Positions 23,730 through 35,753 of a stretch of 64,000 bases of DNA are shown here, piece by piece. The number at the start of each line of letters is the position of its first letter. Position 1 is the first letter of the stretch. This DNA is from Myotis daubentonii (Eukaryota; Chordata; Mammalia; Chiroptera; Vespertilionidae), in assembly GCF_963259705.1 (NCBI RefSeq), contig NC_081840.1:117665074-117729073 (forward strand), read 5' to 3'. Position numbers and translations under genes: made by a program. The notes under the pieces are model-generated. The model searched no databases and was not told the origin of the DNA. It was given only the letters and a program-made list of their open reading frames with translations.

Positions 23730-24603
23730 AGGAGGAAAAGGCACATATTTTAAAGTTATGTCCACTTTCCATAGTTTTCATTATCATGTTTATCTTGGAT
23801 TTCTCTAATAAACTGTTAGTATATTGGGTTTCATATTCCTTTTGTAATATTTATTTGCTTTCTGGCTTGTATGCCCTCCATTTTTCTTTTATTCATACAG
23901 ACTTCAAACACAGGATTCAAAATCACAAACCTGTACATTTTTAGGAGAATTTGGAATAGAGTTTTAAACAGTTGATTTAGTGCCAGGAAGGAATTATTTG
24001 AGGGTTCAATTTGCTTTACTACTCATAGCATGAAAATGGTGGACAGTGTTAATTTCAGACTAGATTTAGGGCAGTAATTCTAAGGAATCAATTGTACCAC
24101 TGCTTCATATTATCTGTGACTCCATATCCAGAATAATTTCAACAAATATTTTGGAAATACCAAAGGGAAGAATAGTAACAAACAACAAAACAAAAACAGA
24201 CTCCTGAAAGCATCTAGGGATGAGTTCTAAGGATGAGAGGAAAAGGGAAATATGAACATAAGATTTGCTATCATTTATTCTCTAGTTTGTGGTCTCTCAC
24301 TAACCATTGAGAATAGGGGAGACAAGCAGAGTAGAATTGTAGAATGTTCAAAAGTGTGACTTACTGACCAAAAGGGCTTTTCCCATCTACATGTTATTAT
24401 TTTTCCTGACATCGGAGCATGTTCTGTGTCTGTATCAGTCCTAAATACAGACTGGTTTGGAAATAGACAAGGGACTTGTTTATATATAAACATACCCACC
24501 GTATAGAAAAATAGTGAGATCTATACATACTTTTGAAAGTTATCATATCTATTCTACAGAGGGCCTAAGGTTTGCCTGGTAAGAGTACAGGAAGTGTTTA
24601 ACT
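23730..24603. other. No gene seen
   Basis: AT-rich unique sequence between two LTR-like copies. The open frames at 23693-23944 and 24275-24499 match nothing I recognise, and no viral reading frame is seen between the LTR-like copies. Confidence 0.45.
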
Positions 24604-25311
24604 TGTCACTATCATTGGTGGAAGTGGAGTTCTTGGGGTGCCATCAGGAAAATAAGTTCCTGAGGTGCCCAGGGGAGGATGAGGTTTCCTAGAAAGCTTT
24701 ACTGATAAAGCAAATTAAAGGAGTTCCCCTCCAAAGCCCCATTTCCACTCAGCCGGCCATGGAAACGTTCAATCTGGTCTTCAGCGGGGCCAGGTGAAGG
24801 GCACTGCCCGGAGTTTCTGTTCCATATTGATATATAGTCCAGTCCAGCGTATGCCTAGTTTAGCTTGTGTTCCCAGCAGCATTCCATTGCATGTGGGCTT
24901 CCTCAGGACACATGGTGGGCGAGTGTGGGTCACAGAGCAAGAGGTAATCAGGGGGAATCAGAAGGCAAGAGAGAAGGAACTCTTCGTCTGGAGATTTCAC
25001 CTTTCCAAGATTTCTCATGCTTGCAGTGGCTCCATTCTCCTAGCTAATGTCTTTTTTCCCAGGCTAGATTGATAGACAAGCCCTTTACTTATGTCACCAC
25101 AACTTTGCTGCGCATCGCCCATCACCCCCTTTGCTTGATCTCTTCTCCGAGTGATCTGCAGGGAATGGACTGGTGGTTTCCTGGGGAACAGGAAGCTGTA
25201 GCTTCCTGGTGAAACTTCCCAGATGGCCATGCTTATAATGTCTGGCCTCCCCTTTGCTCTTGTCCTATTATTAATATTAATAAACTAGCTAATGGTGACA
25301 ATAACATCACA
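24604..25311 (-). mobile_element. LTR-like element, copy 3 of 3
   Basis: On the minus strand it starts TGTGATGTTATTG and ends GATAGTGACA (TG...CA), about 708 bp, close in length to copy 1. Shared blocks include 'gggaatggactggtggtt' and 'cctattattaat'. It appears to be a solo LTR; no internal viral genes are visible. The open frames 24794-25072 and 25015-25230 lie within it and are not supported as genes. Confidence 0.65.
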
Positions 25312-25949
25312 ATGATATTTAATTATATATTAATCAAAATTCTCACATGATGACCTTTGAACAAAAAAGTATTTTCTGCTGCAGAAGTTTTTAAGACAAT
25401 CAAATACCTTGATTGATTTTACAACATAGCACAATTTAGAGCAACTTCTAATATTTTTCTCCACCAAAATATAAGAGAGAGGACTAAAGAGCAGTTCTGT
25501 GAACATAAGAAGTACCTGTTCTACAATGAAAGACAGAGAGAAAGAGTGAGCACTCTGATGTATTGTCTACAGAGATCCCAACATATAAGAGTCAAACATC
25601 CTTAGCTTCTACCTCTACCTTCCTATTTCCTCTCCAAACAGTAGCACAGGTGGAAAAAATAACAGTGGGACCAATGCAGTCCACTTCACTCTGTTTGTCT
25701 TGGTCTCAAAAGAAAGTACATTGACTACAGAATTAATTTGGCCTATAGAAGTTTGAAATAATTGTTAATAAACCATCAATGTTTCCTGAGGTCTTACAAT
25801 AACCAACTTCTATAAAGGGCTTCTAAAAATACTGCTAGAAGTGACAGTAATGTCTTCTAAAGATTACTTTAAAGAGTAGCACTCATGGGGATGTATAGTC
25901 TAGTCATATTTGTGTTGTTATTTTGAGTTCATTATATATGAAAAGATGA
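25312..25949. other. No gene seen
   Basis: Unique AT-rich sequence with no recognised repeat or frame. Confidence 0.45.
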
Positions 25950-26075
25950 CATCTGCTGAGTGCTTACTATATGCCATAGGTACTATCTTTTATTTAATCC
26001 TCATAGTGAAGGAGGTATTGGTGGAGTAAATGGTGGAGCAGGATTGGAATCCAGCAAGCCTTCCTTGTGAGTTCA
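25950..26075 (-). repeat. MIR SINE
   Basis: The plus strand reads 'tgagtgcttactatatgcca', then 'tttaatcctcatag', then 'gtggagcaggattggaatcc', the antisense order of the MIR consensus. It is ancient and diverged. Confidence 0.6.
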
Positions 26076-27330
26076 TGCTCACAACAACTCCTTCACACTG
26101 AGTCATCCCATAGCTCATATATAAATCCAGAGTAATACGGACACCATAATTATGGGAATGTTATTATTTATTTATTTATTTTTGAAAAATTGTCAGAGGC
26201 TAAGATCAATAGGTATTGATAATGTTGGTACTTCTTTTCTCTACTTCCTATTTTTCTCTTTGGTTTTCCCTCTATTTTTGAAACTAATCACTACCGCTCA
26301 ACAAGGCTCACCTTTGATATTGTCATTTCCTAAGGTTTCTTTCACTCTGTTGCTATTTTTTTTCTGAAATGATTACCATATTCATCTTTGAGAATTGGTG
26401 ACATTTTATTGTAAAAATAATGGCAATGAATATCGCTTTCTTAACTACATATTATCAATCAGTGCTTGCATTTTTTCCTTTGTTATATAACCCACCATAA
26501 TCAGTTCCTGTGAAATCAGAATCATTGAAAAGATTATAAAGGAAATCTACACTTTTTTAAATAAAAAAGGCTCTGATGGATATAATAATATGGGTACCCT
26601 TATTATACTGTTCTGAATGATATCTGCATTTATTACTTTTCCTCTGTCATGCATGTAATGGTTACAGCCATGGGGTTTATTTATATTACAAAGGTGAGTA
26701 AGCAGATGCCTCAGTGGCTATCATACCTGACTTCTTTAGAACATCTTAGGGATAATTGTTCATTGTGATCACATAAAGTTATCCTTTCCTTCCTTCAACA
26801 GAGAGTAAATGTATTTTATCTCTTCCTAGGACCTTTAGAGAGAGACTATCAGGGCTTTACTCGACAGTGAGGAGGGCGGTGGAAGGAGGAGTCATTGATG
26901 GTCACTTGCTTTGTTTTTTTAATTATCTAAAACAATGGAAGGAAAATTGGCTTTTTAATTAACAGTATACATCTCTTAAATAACAATATTATCACTCCAT
27001 CTTTGAAACAATGGCCTATGTCCCATTCTTATCTGATAAATACTTTCATATGCAAAATGTATGTTGGCTAATGTTACTAGTAATATATCACACATCACTT
27101 ATTTAAAAATCCTTTTTCAATTTTTACTGCAAGTATTTTACTGTGTCTGAGGGAATGAATGTCAATTTGTTTGGATCCAGAAATTACCAGGGACACTTGT
27201 AGATATTTAGATCTATATAGTTAAAATATTTAGGCTTTAATATACCATTTATTAAAAACACATATAAAAACTCAGAAATGAAGAGTATAATTTTATACTT
27301 CTGGTTGATTCACATATATTATTCCATGTA

Positions 27331-27381
<51 letters not shown>

Positions 27382-29256
27382 TAAAGTGGGTCAGTATTAT
27401 CCTCTACGAGGACTCTAGAGACTATTCTGTTGCTTTGTCCGAGGTTACATAAGCAGCTAATAACACAGTTGGGCTTTAAATCATGTCTGCTCACATCAAG
27501 AACAGTATTTTTTCCTTTTAGGAAACCCTGGCAGGACTTCAACATTTGAAATAGCTGAAGGCTTCAGAAGAATTCACTGTACAGTTCCTCTCTCACTCTA
27601 GGCTCAACTATCTTTGTGTTTCCAGGTTGTGTAGCTTCCTGATTAGCTCTGCAGTATTCTTTCTGTTCCTCTGCTTCATCCCACTGTGCTTAACACCCTC
27701 ATTTGTTTGGTGACTTTTAATACTTTTGCAATGTTTTCTTCTCCACTAGAGAGTTTCTAAGTGGGTATTTCAGTGGGATGGCACCACTGGGACCTGTGTG
27801 GAAGTTCTGTGGCACCCACCCCGGCAATCAGGAGCAGTGATTTGATGGCAATGTGTACTTAATTTGGCTTCTTGGCCATACTGCAGAACATAAAAATAGG
27901 AAATATTATACATTAGAGAGGATGGATGCAAATAATGATATACCTGCGTAGTAGGTCCAAGGGTAATCAATACAATACCAAAGAGAAAGCAGAAGGAATA
28001 AAGAATGGAAGGAAGAGTGATACAGTGTAACAATTCTATGGCAAATGACCCTAGATGGTTAATTTTGAAGAAACATAAAATGATTTGTACATTTGATTTT
28101 GCCAGGTTTCAAGATTATTATGATGTTTAAGATCATATTAGCTTGCATTAACCTACTAAGACAGTACAGGGAACTGCCTCAGCCTTGTAACAGCCTTGCT
28201 TCAGCAGAACCCTGGAGTGTGTGGGTATCAGAGCCCCTCTCAAGGCTCAGCAGCAACTCCCCTAATGATTCAGTCCCTCTGCCTCCCTTTATCAATACTA
28301 CCAAGCATGGAATGTCTACTTTCTTCGCTGCCTCTGGGACTTTTGTTTTGTCTACAATGATTATCAACTTCTGTTTTACAATACTTTGGAAACCTCTAGA
28401 TATGTTTACATATTCAAATATCTGAGACATTTGATGTGATTAACTGGTCACTAACCAGTATAGAATACCATTAGGTTGTATCTATCTGTCTTTGGAACAC
28501 CAAACTAGAGACTTTCTGCCAGGCTGCCTTTAGGCACTGGGCACTCTATATAGATAGCAACTTTTTGTCTCAGGCACAGTCACAATCAGCTGAGTACATA
28601 TTCCCAATTAGAGTGACTCATACATAAATTTTTTTATAAATCTGCTTTCAAAAGAATGATGTGATGTGTCAATTACTTTCCACAAAAAATTCTGTTCTCT
28701 TAAGAAATCACAAATAGCATACAATGAATGCTGAGATAATACATGGAAACTTTGTAGATTCTATTACATTTTGAAAATGAAATGTATTTTAATAAACATT
28801 GTCTTTATAATTATTCAAAGTATGTATTCATTTTGGGGGGACATCCTATATATTCTTTTTTACAACTTGAAAAAGAGAACAAACCTAGGTCTGAGTTTGA
28901 TTAATAACCCAACTCCAATTAGGTTACACAATTGTAATTTTTATTTTGGTTATCTATATTGACCTTTATGTATAGTTGGAATATAGACATGTAAATACAG
29001 ATGATAAAAATGTGAAAACAAGTGTGGAATAAGCATGTGTAAAATATCTGGCTCATTCACAAGAGGTGAGCTTCAGCATAATTTGTACTTTTTATGTAAT
29101 AACTCTTGCACTATGCACAAGGTTTTCAAAAACAGATGCTCAAAACCCCAAAATAATTAAAATGCCATTGACATAGATGAGTATGCTTTGAGATTAAGGC
29201 ATTGGAATACATTGCATTTCCTGTTTAAGTGAAATACTGTAAATTGCCTTTTCATT
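26076..29256. other. No gene seen; one GATA microsatellite
   Basis: AT-rich unique DNA. The open frames at 27770-28033 and 28093-28425 (110 aa) lack domains and conserved context. The GATA array is listed separately. Confidence 0.5.
27331..27381. repeat. (ATAG)n microsatellite, about 12 units
   Basis: A near-pure tetranucleotide run. Unlike the arrays at 31351 and 58546, there is no Helitron end beside it. Confidence 0.97.
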
Positions 29257-29455
29257 AATTATTTATTTTTTAATATATTTTTTTTTGATTCAGGGAGGAA
29301 GGGAGAGGGGGAGAATCTTTGATCAGCTACCTCCTGCACGCCCCACACTGGGGATCATGCCTGCAAGCCAGGCATGTGCCCTGACCGGGAATGAAACCAT
29401 GACCTCCTGGTTCATAGGTCGATGCTCAACCACTTGAGACACACCTGCCGGGCTC
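29257..29455 (-). repeat. Ves SINE, full length
   Basis: Minus-strand Ves with head, centre and tail. A 10-bp duplication ccttttcatt (29247-29256, 29456-29465) brackets it. Sequence to 30277 holds no gene. Confidence 0.92.
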
Positions 29456-30277
29456 CCTTTTCATTGTTTTGAAGATATTTAACAAAAATATTTCTGTTTT
29501 ATAAAGTGAATACAATGGAATTTTCTTTTCTTGATGATTCAGAAACATGCATTACCTGAACAGTCTGGTAAATATAGGTAGAACTCCATTGGCTGGTTGA
29601 ACTGAAAGGAAACTGACTAAAGAAGAGCAATCAAGCTTTCCAAATGGTCATAGAGAGCAGAGGGTGCCCTTTGCATGTGTGAACCACACATCGGACACAA
29701 AAACGAAGGTAAATCATAGCAGATGCTTCCAAACATTTAATAAAAAACAAAGTTAATTACCATATACATTCTAAAAACTATCACTGTAGAAATTAGAGAA
29801 AGGGAGCTATGGTTTCTAGTTAGAGGAGGAAAGGTATTACAAAGTAGGATAAAATTGAGATCTGGATAATTGTGAGGTTTGGAACAAGGAAAATGTTATT
29901 ATATTGCTTAATGGAAAATAAAATTGTAAAATACATATAATCGTGGAATCAGAGAAAAACAAATTTTAAAATATTCTTGTTTTTTATTTAAAAGAGACTG
30001 AGATTAGGAAAATGGCAAATTTAAGGATAACAAGTAATTTCAAATATACATCAATTTTACTGAAGTAGAAGGAAAATGATGCTAGCTTAAGAAAGAACTT
30101 AAAAGGTCAAGCTAAAACATTTTGAATTTATTTGGCAAATGAATCCCATAACCAGGCATTGAAACTTTTTGAGCAGTGAAGACATAGGTATTTTAGATAA
30201 AGTGGCAATAGTAATATGTGGCGTGGAGTACAGACCAAACAAAGTGAAGAGGGCTTTGATTAAGATGGATATTGTGG

Positions 30278-30468
30278 TGTCTGGCCAGCATGGCTCAGTG
30301 GTTGAGCATTGACTTATGAACACAGAGGTCATGGTTTGATTCCAGGTCAGGGCACATGCCAGTGTAGGGTGTGCAGGAGGCAGCCCATCAGTGATTCTCT
30401 CTCATCATTGATGTTTCTATCTCTCTCTTCCTTTCCCTTCTTTTCTGAAATGAATAATGATAAAAAAA
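30278..30468 (+). repeat. Ves SINE, full length
   Basis: Plus-strand Ves starting 'tgtctggccagcatggctc' and ending in an A run. A 16-bp duplication aagatggatattgtgg (30262-30277; one mismatch at 30469-30484) brackets it. Confidence 0.94.
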
Positions 30469-30504
30469 AAGATGGAAATTGTGGGTTAAGCAAAAGAGAA
30501 TTAA

Positions 30505-30735
30505 CTATTATTGAGTGATCTTTTTTGTAATAGGCACTATATTGAACTTTAAAAAAATTAATGATGACTAATTTAACCCCTTTGTACAACTGCAAAGTAG
30601 ATATTATCTTTCCCATTTTGAAAGTAAAGAAATATGTTTGAAAAGGTTAAGTAACCAAGTAAATGTTCAATAAACAGTTGAGCCAGAACTCAAGAAAAGG
30701 TCTATTTGACTTCAAAATTCAAGCTCTTATCATTA
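30505..30735 (-). repeat. MIR SINE
   Basis: The plus strand shows 'tattgagtg', 'ttcccattttgaaagtaaag', 'aaaggttaagtaacc' and 'gagccagaactc', the antisense order of MIR. Confidence 0.6.
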
Positions 30736-30775
30736 TAACACACTAAAAAATAGTCTTTGTAAAATTATTAAATGA

Positions 30776-31358
30776 TTAGAGGCCTGGTGCACAAATTGGT
30801 ACACGGATGGGGTCCCTAGGCCTGGCCCGGGATTAGGATTAGGGCTGATCAGGGCTGATCAGGGCTGATCAGGTCTAGGCCTATCAGGGCCTGGTCGGAG
30901 AGGAAGCTATGGTCCCCAGCTGGGCACGGAAGGAACAGATGCAGGACACAGACACTGCCATTGTTGGCGCCCCACTACTGCTCGGTTCCCGCCTGTCCCC
31001 ACCCTCCACCCCGGTCCTCCTTCCCTTGCTGCCACGCAGCCACTGTGGCAGGCGGGCGGCAGGCTGATCAGGCCTGCTGGCCAGGGGGAGGGATGGGGCA
31101 TGGGAGGTTGACTGCCTTCCCCAAGGAAGGAGCCAGACCTTGGAGGTGCTATGTCTACTGCCACCCAACCCCGGTTTCCTGTCCCAGCCTGGGGGTCAGG
31201 GGAAGGGACCACAGGAGTTTGGCTGGCTGCGGGAGAGGGACAGCGGGAGGTTGGCCAGTCAGGGGAGGTTGGCTGTGGCAACTCTTGCGTCAAGCGCCTG
31301 CACCCTGCTGGTCAGTGCACGTCACAGCTACTGGTTGTTTCATCGCTTAGGTATAGAT
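30776..31358 (-). mobile_element. Non-autonomous Helitron, sibling of 35150-35842
   Basis: The left side is the minus-strand 3' end: TTAG (CTAG with one change) at 30776-30779, then 'aggcctggtgcac' and its hairpin. The right side ends in 'catcgcttagg', the antisense of the family's 5' end, and runs directly into an ATAGAT array. 'gctgatcagg' repeats occur near 30843-30872. The overlapping frames of 94-129 aa are GC-rich artefacts. Confidence 0.88.
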
Positions 31359-31542
31359 AGATTAGATATAGATTAAATATAGATAGATAGATATAGATAG
31401 ATATAGATATAGATATAGATATAGATATAGATATAGATATAGATATAGATAGCTATAGCTATAGATATAGATGATATAGATATAGATATAGATATAGATA
31501 TAGATATAGATATAGATATAGATATAGATATAGATATAGATT
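31351..31542. repeat. (ATAGAT)n hexamer array with GATA variants
   Basis: About 190 bp of near-pure ATAGAT/GATA repeats starting exactly at the decayed Helitron 5' end, whose normal terminus (minus strand ATCTATATATA...) provides the seed motif. Confidence 0.96.
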
Positions 31543-31964
31543 AGTTACAGGGATGAAGTCTTGTTTAAAGAAAATTGAGTTGAAAACAACTGTGCCTTGG
31601 AGGGTCACACTTGGACGAGTAATAGGTTTTTTATTTATTGCATATAACATAATAATATAAGTATGGTATACATTTTGGAAGTCATACCATTGTAAACACA
31701 AGGTTGGAGAGAAAGGATCGCATATTTCTAATACTAAATAATAACTTTTATCAGGTTGGGGAAGGAATGTGAATAAAACCATAAAAGAAAATCCAGTCTG
31801 TATTTTCCTCTACCACCTGCATCTTTTTCTTAATCTTGTATAATACTCCTAAATTGATCTATTATAGATTTTGAAACCATTTTGATTTTTAGTTTGAAAA
31901 TATTAGTGGCTGAATTTGTTGCCAAAAAACATTCTTGGAAAACCATAGTCTAAAAATAGATATT

Positions 31965-32262
31965 CATGTTTTTTATTGAATTTATTGGGGTGACACTGGT
32001 TAACCATATTATACAGGTTTCAGTGCACAATTCCACAACACATTACCTGCACACTGTATTGTATGTTCATCACCCCAAGTAGAGTCTCCTTCCATCATAA
32101 TTTATCCTCCCTATACTCCCTTCCATTTCCTCCCCATCCTCATCCCCCCAGCAATCACCGTACTGTTGTCCTTATCCATGAGTTTTTTTCTCTTTTATGC
32201 TCAATCTCTCTCTCCCCTAGCTCCTAACCTGTCCTCGCTGTGACAATTGTCAACCTTCATGC
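31965..32262 (-). mobile_element. L1 LINE 3' end fragment
   Basis: The plus strand reads 'tttattgaatttattggggt' then 'gttcatcaccccaagt' and a C-rich UTR, the antisense of a bat/carnivore-type L1 3'UTR. It is strongly 5' truncated and ends are approximate. 32263-32650 has nothing recognisable. Confidence 0.65.
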
Positions 32263-32650
32263 AGTAATACTAATCCCCCAAGGAATAAAAACAGATATGA
32301 AAATTTTAATAATTTCAATATCAGAGAATATCAGCAGCCCTGCCCAGATTGAAAATTAAGGTATTATATCACATTTTCCCTACTTATACAAAATAGACAA
32401 AACAACTCAAACTTGAGGGAAAAGACATCTGAATAGTCAAAACTGATCTCACAATATGTAAGCATTTAAGGTCAGATAGATTATTCATGAGATCTTAGGC
32501 TTTCTCTTAAATAAAATTTATTATTTTACTCTTATTTAGATGTATAATTAATGAGTTTTACTCTAAGAGAATATTTGTGGGAAATCTTTAGGAGAACTTC
32601 TCTTATAACCCTTATTTACATTGATATCACATTTAAAGTATATTATATAA

Positions 32651-33222
32651 TTAGAGGCCTGGTGCCTGAAATTCATGCACTTATGGGGTTGTGGGGGGGG
32701 GGCGCAGGTGTTCTCAGCCTGGCCTGTGCCCTCTTGGAGTCCGGGAGCCCTCAGGGAATGTCTGTAGGGAGTGGGCCTAAGCCAGTGGTCAGCAAACTCA
32801 TTAGTCAACAGAGCCAAATATCAACAGTACAACGATTGAAATTTTTTGAGAGCCAAATTTTTTAAACTTAAACTATATAGGTAGGTACATTGTTATTAAC
32901 TTAATTAGGATACTCCTAAGGCTTAGGAAGAGCCACACTCAAGGGGCCAAAGAACCGCATATGGCTCGCGAGCCGCAGTTTGCCGACCATGGGCCTAAGC
33001 CATCAGTTGGACATCCTTAGCGCTGCCTGCAGAGGCAGAAGAGGCTCCTGCCACCACCGCTGTGCTCACCAGCGTGAGCCCGGCTTCTGGCTGAGTGGTG
33101 CTCCCCCTGTGGGAGTGCACTGACCACCAGGGGCAGCTCCTGCACTTAGCGTCTGCCCCCTGGTGGTCAGTGTGCATCCCAGCAACCAGTGGATTTGCAT
33201 ATTAGCCTTTTATTATATAGGA
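32651..33222 (-). mobile_element. Non-autonomous Helitron carrying a hAT
   Basis: The minus-strand 3' end is at the left (TTAG 32651-32654, hairpin 'gtgcctgaaattcatgcac'). The 5' end is at the right (TCCTATATAATAAAAGGC read on minus, GA at 33221-33222, host T 33223). A hAT sits at 32783-32992. CTCF-like motifs lie at 33124-33136 (one G short) and 33153-33166 (perfect). Confidence 0.93.
32783..32992. mobile_element. Non-autonomous hAT inside the Helitron
   Basis: The left end is CAGTGGTCAGCAAACTC and the right end is GCAGTTTGCCGACCATGG. An 8-bp duplication gcctaagc lies at 32775-32782 and 32993-33000. It is the same family as 38794-39006 in the opposite orientation on this strand. Confidence 0.9.
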
Positions 33223-33724
33223 TAATATTCAAGATGATGTCCATATTATTGACTACAATGTTTAGGAAAAGTATGACATAATTTTATTAAACATTACAAA
33301 AAAGACAAATAAATTTATGACAAAGTTTAGACATTTTTCTGACCAAAATATCTAAAATTGAAGAGAAAATATTGACACTTTAAATAGAAATTATGAATCC
33401 ACAGGAAATATTACTTATACAGAATACTTTATTTTTGTGAATGCCAGATTGTATTTAGTTTTAGGAATATAACATTTAAAAATTAATATAGAGAACAGGC
33501 AGACACTTGGGGGTGGGAGGGATGGAGGTTGGAGAGGTTGAGCAAAAAAGAAAAAAGAGAGAGTAAAGTAGTCATGGACATAGATGGCAGCATGGTGAGA
33601 GCCGGGGTACGGGGGGGCGGGGGGTATAAGTGGAAGAGGGCACAAAGGGAATAAATGGTCATGGAGAAAATAAAGTAAATTTTAAAAATTAATTTATTAA
33701 GAGGTATTTTACATGTTCCAAAAT
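33223..33724. other. No gene seen
   Basis: AT-rich, with a short G run near 33609-33622. The minus-strand open frames at 33415-33731 are not supported. Confidence 0.5.
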
Positions 33725-34330
33725 AGGTCACAGTTCTTTTTTCAGATTTACTGAGCTATCATTCATTTACCATAAAATTCACCCATATAAAGTGTACATT
33801 TCAATGTTTCTTTTGTTTAGTATAGTCACAATGTAGTGCAATCCTCACCACAATTAAATTTTATAACACTTTTGTCCCCATCAAAAGAAATTTGCCTATT
33901 AGTGATCCCCAGCCTCCTCTTGCCAGCTCACTTCACCCTAGCCGACCACTAATCAATCTACTTCCTGTCTCTATACACATGCCTTTTCTGGGCAATTTAT
34001 ATAAATGGGGTGATACACTATGTGGTTTTAAAGGTTCATCCATGTTGTAGCACGTGTCAGTACTTCATTCCTCTTTCCATTGTATTGGTATGCCACATTT
34101 TATTTGTCCATTCATCAAGTTGATGGACGTTTAGTTGTTTGCACCTTTTGGCTATTATAAATAAGAATGCGATGAATGTTTGTTTACATTTTGGGGGAGG
34201 ATGTATACTTTTATTTCTCTTGGGCATATACCTAGAATCATAGGTATTTTTTAACTGATATGCTGCTGTTTATATACTTTTATCTCTTAGCAGTCTTACT
34301 TTTAAAAAGTATCACCATTTTTTCCAAATT
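33725..34330 (-). mobile_element. Ancient L1 LINE fragment
   Basis: The plus strand reads as antisense of an old L1M-type element: 'ttaccataaaattcaccc', 'ataaatggggtgatac', 'ggttcatccatgttgtagca', 'catcaagttgatggacg'. It is highly diverged, so the coding potential is lost. Confidence 0.75.
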
Positions 34331-34639
34331 AATTAAATGAATTATTGTTGATATATATAAAACAAAAACAATTTTGATGTCCTCCACCCTTTCTTATTTT
34401 CTTCAGACCCTTCAAAAAACCAAAGCCAGTAGCTACTGTATGTCATTCTATATCCATTTTGTTCTTACATGCTTACCAACATATAAAATATATATACAAA
34501 TTTACACAAATACAAAATTACATGCATATAAGGGTTTGTTGTATGACTTTTTAGAATATAGTGATAAAGGTATTTTTATTTATCTGCAATGCAAATTGCC
34601 TTTCTCATTTAAAAACATACCATGAATATTCCTCTAGGC

Positions 34640-34850
34640 CAGTGGTCGGCAAACTGCAGCTCACTAGCCACATGCAGCTCTTTGGCCCCTTGAGTGTGGC
34701 TCTTCCACAAAATTCTGACTTCTGCGCATGGGCCATGAAGTTTTAATCGCACTGTACAGGCGCGCCTGCACGTGGTATTTTGTGGAAGAGCCACACTCAA
34801 GGGGCCAAAGAGCCACATGTGGCTCGCGAGCCGCAGTTTGCCGACCACTG
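34640..34850. mobile_element. Non-autonomous hAT, 211 bp
   Basis: Near-perfect long inverted repeats, CAGTGGTCGGCAAACTG to CAGTTTGCCGACCACTG. A perfect 8-bp duplication ctctaggc (34632-34639, 34851-34858) has TA at the centre. The low decay suggests it is young. Confidence 0.96.
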
Positions 34851-34882
34851 CTCTAGGCCAAAAGATGTAGCTCTATCTAATT

Positions 34883-35086
34883 CAGGGGTCCTCAAACTAT
34901 GGCCTGTGGGCCACATGCAAATACAAATATTGTATTTGTTCCCATTCTGTATTTTTACTTCAAAATAAGATATGTGCAGTGTGCATAGGAATTTGTTCAT
35001 AGTTTTTTTTTTAAACTATAGTCTGGCCCTCCAGGTTCTGAGGGACAGTGAACTGGCCCCCTGTTTAAAAAGTTTGAGGACCCCTG
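34883..35086. mobile_element. Non-autonomous hAT, third family (OposCharlie1-like)
   Basis: The ends are CAGGGGTCCTCAAACT and AGTTTGAGGACCCCTG. A perfect 8-bp duplication atctaatt (34875-34882, 35087-35094) brackets it. From memory the termini resemble OposCharlie1 (OC1), a family reported to have moved horizontally among vertebrates. That family name is tentative. Confidence 0.9.
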
Positions 35087-35532
35087 ATCTAATTCTTCTG
35101 TATAATGACACATGGTTACATAAAACTGGTATAATAAAATTTATATAAACTAGAAGCCCAGTGCACAAATTTGTGCATGGGGGAGAGGGGGAGAGGGACC
35201 GCGGGAGATTGGCTGGCAGGGATGGGAGGGGACCGTAGGAGGTTGGCTGCTGGCCTCAAGGAGAGAGCCGGCCCTCGGCCCCCATGGGAAAAGGGCCATG
35301 TTCGCTGCCACCCACCCCCGGTTCCCTGTCCCAGCCCGGTCCCACAAGCCCCGGTGGGGTCGGGAGCAGAGGCTACAGTCGCCAGGCTGGGCGTGGAAGG
35401 AATAGATGCCGATGCCACCGTTAGCGCCCCACCACCGCACAATTCCCCACTCCCCCCCCCCCCCTTCCCTCATTGCCAAGCCGACACCACAGCGGGCCGG
35501 CAGCTTCTGGGGAAGGGAGAGGATGGGAGCGA

Positions 35533-35645
35533 GACAAACCCTTGTGTTGAGGGCTGACTTTCAATAGATCACAATGAGGTAGCTGCTCTGCTACGTACTA
35601 AAGCCCGACCCAGAAGCAGGTCTCTATGAATGGATTAGCACCAGG
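35533..35645 (+). pseudogene. 28S rRNA: 28S rRNA fragment inside a Helitron
   Basis: About 113 bp reads as a conserved block near the 3' end of vertebrate 28S rRNA. Landmarks in order are 'acaaacccttgtg', 'gagggctgactttcaataga', 'agctgctctgctacgta', 'cgacccagaagcaggt' and 'gaatgg-ttagc-ccagg'. Against the human sequence from memory it is about 90% identical. Most changes are CpG decay, with one lost base. The rRNA sense strand is plus, opposite to the Helitron. It is far too short to be functional. Confidence 0.9.
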
Positions 35646-35709
35646 GGCTGATGGGGGCAGGCCAGCCTGGGAGAGGGGCTGCAGGAGGTTGACTGTGGGA
35701 GTGCACCGA

Positions 35710-35753
35710 CCACCAGGGGGCAGCTCCTGCATTAAGCATCTGCCCCCTGGTGG
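35710..35753. promoter_or_regulatory. Perfect inverted pair of CTCF-consensus motifs
   Basis: CCACCAGGGGGCAG at 35710-35723 (plus) and its exact inverse at 35740-35753 (minus), 16 bp apart. Both fit the published CTCF core consensus completely. Function is inferred, not shown. Confidence 0.55.

Noticed and set aside
30884..31376. Cluster of 69-129 aa frames
   Set aside because: GC-rich Helitron interior, open in five frames at once; the sibling copy at 35150 does not preserve the reading frame.
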